From an uncultured Alphaproteobacteria bacterium (lineage in GTDB: Bacteria; Pseudomonadota; Alphaproteobacteria; HIMB59; GCA-002718135): a DNA stretch of 64,000 nt. The first letter of the stretch is position 1. Each line of letters starts with the position of its first letter. The stretch covers positions 124,001-188,000 of the forward strand of contig CABZFN010000002.1 of the NCBI GenBank assembly GCA_902525035.1, in the 5' to 3' direction. The translations under genes and the position numbers were made by a program. Shown piece after piece: positions 17,451-25,263 of this stretch. The notes beneath the pieces are model-generated. The model had not been told where the DNA came from. It ran no database searches and saw nothing but the letters and a program-made list of their open reading frames with translations.

Positions 17451-18002
17451 ATGAATTTAACTGGTCAGTTCTTAATTTCAATGCCTTCATTAGAAGATGA
17501 TAGATTTGAAAAAACAGTGATTTATATGTGCGCGCACTCAAAAGATGGGGCTATGGGTATTATAATTAATAAGAAAATTGATTATGATCTTTACCCCGAT
17601 TTGCTTGAACAATTAGGTATAGACAAGCCATTAGAGGATAAAAAGCTTTATATTCGTTATGGTGGCCCAGTTGAAAGTGGAAGGGGATTTGTTTTACACT
17701 CTGATGAAGTAATTCAAAAAGAAACCTTAACAATTGATAAAGGTGTTGCGTTAACTAGTACTTCAGAATTTTTTGAAGATCTTTCAAAAGGTAATGGCCC
17801 AAAGAATAGTATCCTAGCTCTTGGATACGCAGGATGGGGTCCAGGACAGATTGAAAAGGAATTAGCTTCAAATAGTTGGATGACGCTAAAAGCAGATAGT
17901 GATTTTATTTTTGACGAAAAAGTTAATAATAAGTGGAAGGATGCATTTAATTTATTAGGAATAGATGCAAGTAAACTCTCATTGTTCTCTGGAAATTGTT
18001 AA
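17451..18002 (+). CDS. YqgE/AlgH family protein (UPF0301)
   Basis: A 183-residue protein with the family signatures: QFLISMPSLEDDRFEKTVIYMCAHS in the N-terminal 30 residues, GAMGIIINK (33-41), RYGGPVESGRGFVLHS (69-84) and LGYAGWGPGQ in the C-terminal half. Family structures are known but the molecular role is not; AlgH was linked to alginate regulation in Pseudomonas. It is cytoplasmic with no signal peptide. The stop codon directly abuts the stop of the convergent 63-residue gene at 18003. Confidence 0.9.
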   Translation: MNLTGQFLISMPSLEDDRFEKTVIYMCAHSKDGAMGIIINKKIDYDLYPDLLEQLGIDKPLEDKKLYIRYGGPVESGRGFVLHSDEVIQKETLTIDKGVALTSTSEFFEDLSKGNGPKNSILALGYAGWGPGQIEKELASNSWMTLKADSDFIFDEKVNNKWKDAFNLLGIDASKLSLFSGNC

Positions 18003-18194
18003 TTATAGAACAATCTCAAAAACCCTTTCTTTATCTTTTTCTAAAACTTTTTTTATTTTAAATTTTGCAGTTTTAGTAAGTTTAGTTCCTTTACTTGTCA
18101 CAAATGATTTCATTTTAATTACTTCTTTTTCAGGCATTTTTCTTTCATACTTCAAAATATGTTTCTTTCCACTAATAATAAATGATGTTTTCAT
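18003..18194 (-). CDS. Small basic protein of unknown function, 63 residues
   Basis: A 63-residue lysine-rich protein that I do not recognise. A good ribosome site (AGAGGA, about eight bases before the ATG) supports it, as does its snug fit between the stop of yqgE and the next minus-strand gene. It has no membrane segment and a strongly basic composition, which could mean RNA or DNA contact (inference). An overlapping plus-strand frame (17965-18210) lacks a ribosome site and overlaps yqgE, so I prefer this one. Confidence 0.5.
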   Translation of the reverse strand: MKTSFIISGKKHILKYERKMPEKEVIKMKSFVTSKGTKLTKTAKFKIKKVLEKDKERVFEIVL

Positions 18195-18226
18195 GTATAA
18201 TTTCCTCTGATTGATTTAAATTAAAA

Positions 18227-18601
18227 TTAATTTCTTGGACTCAACTTACTAAAATAAGACCCCTCTTTTTGTAACCAAGAATTAATCATATTGAAAAAGT
18301 TATTACTTAAGTAGTAATTTTTAATTCGCTTATCTGTTTTACTTTGCTCTTTAGTAAAAATATTTTTTTCCAAAGCCTCGTTTAGAATAGATTGAATAGA
18401 TGATCTTGAGCCAATTGACTTTGGTATATTTGCACAAATTGTTTCAAATGAAATTCCGTTTAATCTATTATTTTCATAAATTTCTAATGAAATAACATGG
18501 TGTAAAATTGATTTAAATAAAAATTTTGAAACGTAATCTTCTGAGAAAAAGCTGGAGTATATATTTCTCTTTTTTTCTTTTATAATTTCTGTTTCTGTCA
18601 T
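18227..18601 (-). CDS. Hypothetical protein, possible winged-helix DNA-binding domain
   Basis: A 124-residue protein without a named match. Residues about 45-100 read like a winged helix-turn-helix: a helix with SFETICANIP, a second SSIQSILNEALEKN, and a basic wing KTDKRIKNYYLSN. This pattern is seen in small MarR- or PadR-like regulators. It lies between the small basic gene and amt on the same strand and might regulate neighbours, but no operator is visible. The function is unassigned. Confidence 0.55.
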   Translation of the reverse strand: MTETEIIKEKKRNIYSSFFSEDYVSKFLFKSILHHVISLEIYENNRLNGISFETICANIPKSIGSRSSIQSILNEALEKNIFTKEQSKTDKRIKNYYLSNNFFNMINSWLQKEGSYFSKLSPRN

Positions 18602-18629
18602 TTAATACTCTGTCTAATATTTAGTAGTT

Positions 18630-18653
18630 TTGGGAGAGCAAATGCTCTCCCAA
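18630..18653 (-). terminator. Stem-loop after amt
   Basis: TTGGGAGAGC pairs with GCTCTCCCAA around an AAAT loop (ten or eleven base pairs), unusually G+C-rich for this region. It lies 48 bases after the amt stop on the minus strand. The U-tract on the minus strand is poor (AACTACTAAA), so it may be a weak terminator or an mRNA 3'-end stabiliser. A second inverted repeat, TTAGTGA (18657-18663) with TCACTAA (18690-18696), lies between it and the stop codon. Confidence 0.5.
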
Positions 18654-18701
18654 TTATTAGTGACCAACTATAAGGAGTTGATGTGCTAATCACTAAATTC
18701 A

Positions 18702-19988
18702 TTAGTCTCTGATGCTGTAAGCCATTACGCCTACTTCAGATTTATCTGTTCCAAGTTTTTCAGCCTCTTCACTAATTCTAATACCAAAAAGCATTTTCAT
18801 GATGTACCAAATAATAAATGATACGACGAAAACGAAAACATTAATTGCTATTATACCGTAAAGTTGAGCTCCATAACTTGCAGCACTGTTTGAAATTGGA
18901 ACAACTAATGTTCCAAAAATTCCAGCAAAACCGTGAACAGGAATTGCACCAACAACGTCGTCAATTTTTAGAGATATTAAAAGTCTAGTACCATAGAAGA
19001 CAATTAAACCACCAACTGCACCAATGATTATTGCTAGGATTGGTGATGGAGCTAATGGTTCTGCTGTAATTGCTACTAGCCCACCTAATGCGCCATTAAG
19101 CATCATAACAACATCTGTTTTACCAGTTACTAGTCTTGAAATTACTGCACAAGCCATTACACCTGCACCAGCTGCCAAGTTAGTATTAATATATATTGTT
19201 GCTACTGCTGTAACATCATCAAATGTACCCATTGCAAGTTGTGATCCACCATTAAATCCGAACCATCCAAGCCATAGGATAAATACACCAAGAGTTGCAA
19301 GAGGTATTGAAGAATTTGCAAAAGGCTCCATTGGAGATGCTTCACCACTGTCAGTGAATCTTCCTAATCTTGGGCCTAATAAAATTGCACCAGCAAGTGC
19401 TGCTGCTGCTCCTGCACTATGTACTAGAGTTGAACCAGCAAAATCTGAGAAACCAGCTTCAGCTAAGTATCCTCCGCCCCACTGCCAACCCATTTCAATT
19501 GGATAAATGAAACCAGTTAATAAAGCACAGAAAATAAAGAATGGCCAAATTTTAATTCTTTCAGCTAGTGTTCCAGATACAATTGAGCAAGTTGTTGCAC
19601 AAAATACCATCTGAAAGAACCAGTCAGAACCATCTGAATAACCTGTATCAACAGCGCTACCATCACTCCAAGGAATTGGAGATCCAATAAATCCTCCAGC
19701 GGGTATACCGTAAGCCATATTGTATCCAACTAACCAAAACATTATTCCTGCAATTGAATACAAGCCAATGTTTTTAGCTGCAATTGTTGCTACACTTTTG
19801 GATGTAACAAGTCCTGATTCAAGCATTGCAAATCCTGCTGCCATCCACATGACTAAGAACCCAGATACAAGAAATAGGAAAGTATTTAATATGTATTGCA
19901 CTTCACCATCTACCTCTGCTCTTGCATAAGAGCTAAAGAGTAAGAAGACAGTTACAATGCCAATGAAATATATAGATTTTTTTAACAT
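18702..19988 (-). CDS. amt: Ammonium transporter (Amt family)
   Basis: A 428-residue Amt/Mep/Rh channel. The N-terminus has a signal-peptide-like segment (LLFSSYARAEVDG) followed by about eleven hydrophobic helices. Family motifs include ESGLVTSKSV, GTLAERIK, the pore histidines in TLVHSAGAAAALAG and IPVHGFAGIFGTL, and GFIYPIEMGWQWGGG. It carries ammonium into the cell. I place the start at 19988 because a strong GGAGG site (19993-19997) lies four bases upstream; the in-frame ATG at 20018 would need none and adds ten non-conserved residues. Its leader bears two glutamine riboswitch aptamers at 20081 and 20148, a direct sign of nitrogen control. No glnK/PII gene is adjacent. Confidence 0.95.
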   Translation of the reverse strand: MLKKSIYFIGIVTVFLLFSSYARAEVDGEVQYILNTFLFLVSGFLVMWMAAGFAMLESGLVTSKSVATIAAKNIGLYSIAGIMFWLVGYNMAYGIPAGGFIGSPIPWSDGSAVDTGYSDGSDWFFQMVFCATTCSIVSGTLAERIKIWPFFIFCALLTGFIYPIEMGWQWGGGYLAEAGFSDFAGSTLVHSAGAAAALAGAILLGPRLGRFTDSGEASPMEPFANSSIPLATLGVFILWLGWFGFNGGSQLAMGTFDDVTAVATIYINTNLAAGAGVMACAVISRLVTGKTDVVMMLNGALGGLVAITAEPLAPSPILAIIIGAVGGLIVFYGTRLLISLKIDDVVGAIPVHGFAGIFGTLVVPISNSAASYGAQLYGIIAINVFVFVVSFIIWYIMKMLFGIRISEEAEKLGTDKSEVGVMAYSIRD

Positions 19989-20014
19989 TAATCCTCCATT
20001 ATAAATTTCACAGT

Positions 20015-20037
20015 ACATGGCTCACACTGAGTCATGT
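20015..20037 (-). promoter_or_regulatory. Hairpin in the amt leader, possible expression platform
   Basis: ACATG (20015-20019 on the plus strand) pairs with CATGT (20033-20037), and CTCA (20021-20024) pairs with TGAG (20028-20031) around a three-base loop. The hairpin sits between the second glutamine aptamer and the amt ribosome site. No U-tract follows, so translational control is more likely than termination. A TAATTAATTTC segment just 3' of aptamer 2 (plus strand 20061-20071) can pair with the GGATTAAT at the ribosome site and start codon, a candidate anti-Shine-Dalgarno (inference). Confidence 0.45.
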
Positions 20038-20080
20038 GTTACTTTTCATGCTTAGCTATGGAAATTAATTACTAAGATCC

Positions 20081-20130
20081 GCGTTCCTTCGGTTTAACCT
20101 ACTTCCGATTTGCAAACTGCAAATTGAACG
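20081..20130 (-). promoter_or_regulatory. Glutamine riboswitch aptamer (glnA RNA motif), second of a tandem pair
   Basis: Read on the minus strand, the element opens with CGTTC and closes with GAACGC to form P1. P2 is ATTTGC-agtt-GCAAAT. Then come the conserved CGGAAGTAG, a P3 hairpin GGT-ttaa-ACC, and CGAAGGAACGC. This order and these conserved blocks are those of the glnA RNA glutamine riboswitch, best known from cyanobacteria and marine metagenomes. It lies 92 bases upstream of the amt start codon and would let cellular glutamine control the ammonium transporter. It is separated from aptamer 1 by 17 bases. Confidence 0.9.
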
Positions 20131-20147
20131 ATTTTATAACTTTGCAT

Positions 20148-20198
20148 GCGTTCCTTCGACTTTCGTCTACTTCCGTCATTCAATAAGAATGATGAACG
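20148..20198 (-). promoter_or_regulatory. Glutamine riboswitch aptamer (glnA RNA motif), first of a tandem pair
   Basis: On the minus strand P1 is CGTTC with GAACG. P2 is TCATTC-ttat-(t)GAATGA. The conserved core is CGGAAGTAG, P3 is GAC-gaaa-GTC, and the end is CGAAGGAACGC. P2 and P3 differ in sequence from aptamer 2 but keep pairing, so the base changes are compensatory, strong internal evidence for a folded RNA. A tandem layout can sharpen the response to ligand. No clean promoter is obvious upstream in 20199-20304, which otherwise shows only A+T-rich sequence. Confidence 0.9.
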
Positions 20199-20304
20199 TA
20201 ATGTTGGTTTACTTTATTATTAAAATTTATTAAGAATATTTAAGTAAAGTTTGCTATGCATTTTTTGCATGATATAAAAAAATACTGTAAAACTGCGAAA
20301 AAAT

Positions 20305-21456
20305 TCATTTTATTTCAGATAAATTTATCCACTTTGAGTCTTTTGAACTAGAATCGACGCTTGCGTTTATAAACTTCATTATGTGTAAACCATCATCAAT
20401 GTTTGGAAGAAGCTTTAGTAATTCTTCTTTATTTTCCTTATTTTGGATAACATCTGCAGCATCAGAGTAAATTTGTGCAAATGCTTCAAGATATCCTTCT
20501 GGATGACCTGCAGGGATTCGAACATTAGCTTCAGTTCCCTCAACTTTAATTGAACCACCTCTTGTTATTATCTGGCTTGCCTCCCCTACTTTACTAAATG
20601 TTGCATAATTTGGATTTTCTTGGGTCCATTTTAATGCACCTTTGTCACCATATATAGCTACAGTAAAATTATTTTCTTCACCTGTAGCAACTTGCGAAAT
20701 AGATAATGATCCCTTAGCGCCATTATTTAATCTGATCATTATGGAAGCATCATCGTCTAATTTTCTTCCCTCAACAAAAGTTGTAAGATCTGCACTAACT
20801 GATTGCAATTTTAATTGAGTTATAAATTCTAACAAATGCATAGTATGACTACCAATATCACCTACACCTCCTGCAGCCCCACTTCTTGAAGGGTCAGTTC
20901 TCCATTCTGCTTGTTTATTTGAACCAGAGTCTTCTTCTTTTGAGCCGAGCCAGCCTTGAAGATAAGATCCTTTAACAATTCTTATTTTGCCTAGTGCTCC
21001 ATTTTCAATAAGCGATCTCATACCTCTAACGACTGGATACCCAGAATAATTATGAGTTAAGAAAAAATGAGCATCAGATTTAGAGACTGCTTCAACTAAT
21101 TTATGAGCATCTTCCATTGTAGAAGTCATTGGTTTATCGCAAATGACATGAATATTTTTATTTAGAAATTCTATTGCTGGTGCAGCATGCATATGATTTG
21201 GTGTAACAATGGATACTACATCAATGCCATCATCTCTTTTAACTTCTTCCTCGGCCATAGTTTTAAAATCAGGGTAACTTCTTGATGGATCAAGGCCAAT
21301 TTCTTCAGCAGATTTAGCTGCTTTTTCTGGAGTTGAAGATAAGCAACCTGCAACAAATTCATATTTATCATCCATTCTTGCACATAAACGATGTACAGCT
21401 CCTATAAAAGCTCCCTGACCACCACCAATCATACCAAGTCTTAATTTTTTTTTCAT
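20305..21456 (-). CDS. Gfo/Idh/MocA family oxidoreductase
   Basis: A 383-residue NAD(P)-dependent oxidoreductase with an N-terminal Rossmann motif (GMIGGGQGAF, 8-17) and CDKPMTST near residue 109, which carries the catalytic Lys of the family (DKP instead of the usual EKP). The C-terminal half is the alpha/beta substrate domain with GDIGSHTMHLLEF. An AGGAGT ribosome site precedes the ATG. It heads toward amt but reads with the TIM-barrel sugar isomerase gene 24 bases upstream. Together they fit inositol- or keto-sugar-type catabolism; the substrate is unknown. Confidence 0.88.
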   Translation of the reverse strand: MKKKLRLGMIGGGQGAFIGAVHRLCARMDDKYEFVAGCLSSTPEKAAKSAEEIGLDPSRSYPDFKTMAEEEVKRDDGIDVVSIVTPNHMHAAPAIEFLNKNIHVICDKPMTSTMEDAHKLVEAVSKSDAHFFLTHNYSGYPVVRGMRSLIENGALGKIRIVKGSYLQGWLGSKEEDSGSNKQAEWRTDPSRSGAAGGVGDIGSHTMHLLEFITQLKLQSVSADLTTFVEGRKLDDDASIMIRLNNGAKGSLSISQVATGEENNFTVAIYGDKGALKWTQENPNYATFSKVGEASQIITRGGSIKVEGTEANVRIPAGHPEGYLEAFAQIYSDAADVIQNKENKEELLKLLPNIDDGLHIMKFINASVDSSSKDSKWINLSEIK

Positions 21457-21480
21457 AAATACTCCTTAAAATTCCTAGTG

Positions 21481-22533
21481 TTATATTCCTAATATTTTTT
21501 TATTTGCTTCTTTATCTGTTCCAGCACTAGCAAAATCATCAAAAGCTTTATCTGTTGTTTCAATTATTAAGTTTTTAATAAAATGTGATCCTTCTCTAGC
21601 TCCTTGCTCAGGACTCTTAATACAACATTCCCATTCTAAAACTGCCCAGCCATCAAAATCATAACCTGTAAGTTTAGCAAATATTGATTTGAAATCAACT
21701 TGTCCATCACCTGGAGATCTAAATCTTCCAGCTCTTGAAAGCCAGGGTTGATAACCACTATATACACCCTGTTTGCCTGAAGAATTTAATTCAGAGTCTT
21801 TTACATGAAACATTCTTATTCTTTCATGATATAAGTCAATAAAATCTAAGTATTTTAAATGTTGCATAACAAAATGACTTGGATCATATAAAATATTACA
21901 TCTTTTATGGTTATTTAGTTTTTCTAAAAACATTTCAAAAGTTATTCCATCATGTAAATCTTCACCTGGGTGTATTTCGTAACATAAGTCCACTCCAACA
22001 TCATCGAAACTATTTAAAATGGGCAACCATCTTTTTGCTAGCTCATCAAATGCATCCTCTATTAAACCATCTGGTGTTTGTGGCCATGGGTAAATATATG
22101 GCCAAGCAAGAGCTCCAGAAAATGTGGCATGCGCATTAAGACCAAAATTTTTGGAGGCTTTAGCTGCGTATAACAATTGTTGAACTGCCCATTCTTGTCT
22201 AGCTGTAGGTTTCCCCCTTACTTCCTCTGCAGCAAAACCATCAAATAATTTATCATATGCTGGATGAACAGCAATAAGTTGACCTTGAAGATGTGTAGAT
22301 AATTCTGCTAATTCCATATTATATTTATTTAAAATTCCCATTAAATCTTCACAGTAACTTTTGCTTTCAGATGCTTTTTTTAAATCAATTAAACGAGCAT
22401 CCCAAGTCGGGATCTGAACCCCTTTATACCCAAGTTCTGATGCCCATTTAGATATATTTTCTAGTGAATTAAATGGATGATCATCTCCAACAAATTGAGC
22501 TAAAAAAATCCCAGGACCTTTAATTTTTTTCAT
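21481..22533 (-). CDS. Sugar phosphate isomerase/epimerase-like TIM barrel (AP endonuclease 2 fold)
   Basis: A 350-residue xylose-isomerase-like TIM barrel. Putative metal ligands are spread as in the family: Glu in YEIHPGEDLHDG, Asp/His in YDPSHF, His/Asp in FHVKDSE and Glu in LEWECC. Members are inosose dehydratases, hydroxypyruvate isomerases or sugar epimerases. It forms a pair with the Gfo/Idh gene at 20305, a common combination for inositol and 3-keto-sugar breakdown. A GGAGA site precedes the ATG. I cannot name the substrate. Confidence 0.8.
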   Translation of the reverse strand: MKKIKGPGIFLAQFVGDDHPFNSLENISKWASELGYKGVQIPTWDARLIDLKKASESKSYCEDLMGILNKYNMELAELSTHLQGQLIAVHPAYDKLFDGFAAEEVRGKPTARQEWAVQQLLYAAKASKNFGLNAHATFSGALAWPYIYPWPQTPDGLIEDAFDELAKRWLPILNSFDDVGVDLCYEIHPGEDLHDGITFEMFLEKLNNHKRCNILYDPSHFVMQHLKYLDFIDLYHERIRMFHVKDSELNSSGKQGVYSGYQPWLSRAGRFRSPGDGQVDFKSIFAKLTGYDFDGWAVLEWECCIKSPEQGAREGSHFIKNLIIETTDKAFDDFASAGTDKEANKKILGI

Positions 22534-22567
22534 ATATTTTCTCCAACATTACTTAAACATGAAAAAG

Positions 22568-23296
22568 TTAGGTAGTCATTAAATTTTTGAAATTTTCAAA
22601 TAATTTTTTAGTATTATTGTTCATTTCTTTAATATTATTTCTAAGTGATTTATCAAGCTCATCAATAGAATTTTTTCCTAAATATTTTTCTAAAACATTT
22701 TTTAATTCAGGTACTTTAGACCATTTAATGATTGTATTTTCATCTACTTCTATATGAAATTGAATGCCATAAGCGTGATTTTTGTACTTAAAAATTTGAA
22801 ATTTTGTAATATCTGATGAGCCCAAAATAGTAACTTCAGAATTAATTAGTTCACTTACTTCATAACTATGCCATTGCAATGCTTTAATCTGATTATCAAA
22901 ATTTTGAAAAATTTGATCCTTTTTTTTATTATCTAAAATATTAATATTTAGAACCCCGATTTCTGGATGATTAGATTTAATTACTTTACCACCAAGAATT
23001 TCTCCTAAAAATTGACACCCTAAACAGATTCCAAGATATGGTTTTTGATTATTCAGAACAAATTCCTTTATCTTATTTTTTTCATCTATCATCCACGGAT
23101 ATTGTTCCTCCATCCAAGTATCCATTGGTCCACCTAAACATATCATTCCATCAAATATATCAACATTAACAGGAATCTTTTCACCTTCATCCAATCGAAT
23201 AATAGTTGTTTCAACTAAGTCTTCATTCATTAATTGTGTAAAGTATCCAGGTGTAACTAAGGGCGTATGTTGAAGCATAATTATTTTATGAGACAT
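22568..23296 (-). CDS. Class I glutamine amidotransferase domain protein
   Basis: A 242-residue stand-alone type 1 amidotransferase. The nucleophile is C91 in YLGICLGCQFLGE, and the His/Glu pair lies in GIQFHIEVDE, so the catalytic triad is complete. Stand-alone members include GuaA-like and gamma-glutamyl-type hydrolases of amines. No synthetase partner is adjacent. Its start overlaps the end of the alkyltransferase gene by 11 bases, so the two are probably co-translated. Confidence 0.85.
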   Translation of the reverse strand: MSHKIIMLQHTPLVTPGYFTQLMNEDLVETTIIRLDEGEKIPVNVDIFDGMICLGGPMDTWMEEQYPWMIDEKNKIKEFVLNNQKPYLGICLGCQFLGEILGGKVIKSNHPEIGVLNINILDNKKKDQIFQNFDNQIKALQWHSYEVSELINSEVTILGSSDITKFQIFKYKNHAYGIQFHIEVDENTIIKWSKVPELKNVLEKYLGKNSIDELDKSLRNNIKEMNNNTKKLFENFKNLMTT

Positions 23297-23741
23297 GTTG
23301 TTCTAATTTGAGTAATTTTTTTTTTAATTTGATTCCCCCTCTTCCAGAAAACCCTCCTAATTTACCGTCACTACGTATTACTCGATGACAAGGTATAATA
23401 AGTAAAAGTTTATTTTGACCACAAACATTGCCTACATATCGTGGTGATGTTCCAACTTTTTTTGCAATTTGTCCGTATGATGAAACAGTACCATATTTTA
23501 TTTTAGATAATTCGTGCCAAATTTTTTTCTGCAAAAGTGTACCTTCGAAATGATAATTAATCTTGAAATTTTTAAGTTTTCCAGAAGCATACAAATTAAT
23601 TTGTTTTTTTATATTTTTAATATCTTTTGTTTTATTTGTTTTACCAAAACTTAGTGAGAAAACACTACTGCTCTTTTTTTTTACTGTAATCCATCCAAGT
23701 TTGGTTTCAAATGAAGTAATTTCCATAAAAATTAATAACAT
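23286..23741 (-). CDS. Methylated-DNA-protein cysteine methyltransferase
   Basis: A 151-residue O6-alkylguanine DNA alkyltransferase. The acceptor Cys118 lies in the diagnostic IPCHRVI motif, and a helix-turn-helix of the YGTVSSYGQIAKKVGTSPRYVGN type precedes it. It repairs O6-methylguanine by moving the methyl group to its own Cys. Two starts are possible, at 23741 or at the in-frame ATG at 23726; the latter gives MEITSF, closer to typical lengths. Neither has a strong ribosome site. It is divergent from the DUF6494 gene. Confidence 0.92.
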   Translation of the reverse strand: MLLIFMEITSFETKLGWITVKKKSSSVFSLSFGKTNKTKDIKNIKKQINLYASGKLKNFKINYHFEGTLLQKKIWHELSKIKYGTVSSYGQIAKKVGTSPRYVGNVCGQNKLLLIIPCHRVIRSDGKLGGFSGRGGIKLKKKLLKLEQHVS

Positions 23742-23778
23742 TATTGAATGAATCTATCAAAATGATTTATAGTTAATT

Positions 23779-23985
23779 ATGGATGAAGATAATTTAAATA
23801 TAGAAATTAGAAAGTTTCTTAAACAAGTTGGTATTAGTTCCCAACGTGAAATAGAAAATTACATAAGAAAAAAATTTACTGAAGGAAATATCAAAATAGG
23901 TGAATCGATAAAAGTATCTATGAATTTGTCATCGGAAGATGGGGAGCTTAATCATTCAATTAATGAATTTTTAAAAATAAAATAA
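23779..23985 (+). CDS. DUF6494 family small protein
   Basis: A 68-residue protein matching the DUF6494 pattern: an acidic start MDEDNLN, IRKFLKQVGISSQREIENYIR and a C-terminal beta segment (KVSMNLSSEDGELNHSINEF). The family is widespread in alphaproteobacteria; its function is unknown. It lies between the methyltransferase and the M16 peptidase gene. Confidence 0.75.
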   Translation: MDEDNLNIEIRKFLKQVGISSQREIENYIRKKFTEGNIKIGESIKVSMNLSSEDGELNHSINEFLKIK

Positions 23986-24009
23986 ATAAAATTTAGTATT
24001 GTTTAAAAT

Positions 24010-25263
24010 TTAGTTTATGCGTGATTGTATTTTATCAATCTTTTCAAGTTTAGATAATGGTCCAATACTTGATATAGTTATTTGCCCTTTAACAATTTCA
24101 TTAGCAATCTTTTGAACTGTCTCTTTAGAAACGTTATCTATATTTTTAATAGTTTCAGAGGGTTCAATTATTCTATTGAATACCAGAAGTTGTCTAGCAG
24201 CACTCTCACATCTTCTGAATGCACTTTCTCGTCCCATCATTAAGCTTGCTTTCAGCTGAGCTTTACCTCTTTTTATTTCCTTTTCTGTAATTGAATTAGG
24301 ACTTTCATTTAATTGATCACATAAAACAGGTATAAGTTCTTGAATTTGCTTTTCTCCTGTTCCACAATAAATTCCGAAAACTCCAGTATCAGTATAGGAT
24401 GAGCTAAAAGAAGAAATACCATAAACAAGCCCGCGCTTCTCTCTAATCTCTTGAAACAATCTTGATGACATACCGCCGCCTAATAAAGATGAATAAACTA
24501 ATAAAGAATAATAATCATCATGGTGATAATCTATACCTTCAAAACCCAGTAACAAGTGAATCTGTTCTAATTTTTTATCTTCTCTGTATTCTCCAGCTTT
24601 ATAATCAGCTTTTTCTCTTTGAGTAGACAATCCAGTTGGTAAGTTGGTGCATGACTTTTTAATTGATTCAACAAATTGATCATGGTCAATTTTCCCAGCT
24701 GCACTTATAATCATTTTTTTAGGATTATAATGATTCATCATAAAACCTTTAACTTCGTCTCTTGAAATATTTTTAATAATATCGGTTTTACCTAATATTG
24801 AGCGTCCCATTGGCTGATCTGGGTATGCTTTTTCTTGCCAGTAGTCAAAAATCATATCATCAGGTGTATCAAGATACATTCCAATTTCTTGAATTATGAC
24901 TCCTCTTTCTCTGTTAAGTTCATCTTCAGCAAATGTGGAGTTTTGTAAAATATCTGTCAGAATATCTACTCCATAATCAAGATCGTCAGCTAATAACTTA
25001 ACATAATAAGCTGTAATTTCTTTTGAAGTATATGCGTTAATATCGCCACCGACATTTTCGATTGTTTCAGCAATCTGTAGAGCATTTTTTGATGACGTAC
25101 CCTTAAAAGCCATATGTTCTAAAAGATGAGCAACGCCATTTATATCCTTTGTTTCATCTCTTCCACCAACAAAATTCCATATACCCATTGATACTGTTTC
25201 AAGACCTGGCATATTTTGGGTTACGATTCTTAATCCGTTTTCTAATGTTGTAATTTTATGCAT
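24010..25263 (-). CDS. M16 family zinc metallopeptidase (processing-peptidase-like)
   Basis: A 417-residue single-subunit M16 protease. The inverted zinc motif is H46-LL-E49-H50 (AHLLEHMAFKGT), and the third ligand Glu lies some 75 residues later in NRERGVIIQEIGMYLD. A second M16 domain follows (LLGGGMSSRLFQEIREKRGLVYG). These enzymes degrade or process peptides, like the beta subunit of the mitochondrial processing peptidase, and are typical of alphaproteobacteria. The start overlaps the thrC end by eight bases; thrC-M16 adjacency is a known alphaproteobacterial arrangement. Confidence 0.9.
   Translation of the reverse strand: MHKITTLENGLRIVTQNMPGLETVSMGIWNFVGGRDETKDINGVAHLLEHMAFKGTSSKNALQIAETIENVGGDINAYTSKEITAYYVKLLADDLDYGVDILTDILQNSTFAEDELNRERGVIIQEIGMYLDTPDDMIFDYWQEKAYPDQPMGRSILGKTDIIKNISRDEVKGFMMNHYNPKKMIISAAGKIDHDQFVESIKKSCTNLPTGLSTQREKADYKAGEYREDKKLEQIHLLLGFEGIDYHHDDYYSLLVYSSLLGGGMSSRLFQEIREKRGLVYGISSFSSSYTDTGVFGIYCGTGEKQIQELIPVLCDQLNESPNSITEKEIKRGKAQLKASLMMGRESAFRRCESAARQLLVFNRIIEPSETIKNIDNVSKETVQKIANEIVKGQITISSIGPLSKLEKIDKIQSRIN

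Noticed and set aside
17965..18210. Plus-strand 81-codon frame overlapping the end of yqgE
   Set aside because: It has no ribosome site, overlaps yqgE, and is antisense to the better supported 63-residue gene.
18657..18696. TTAGTGA...TCACTAA inverted repeat after amt
   Set aside because: A seven-base arm with a 26-base spacer in A+T-rich sequence is not strong enough for a separate RNA call.
19024..19506. 160-codon plus-strand frame inside amt
   Set aside because: It is an antisense shadow of a strongly conserved Amt coding sequence, with no ribosome site or family features.
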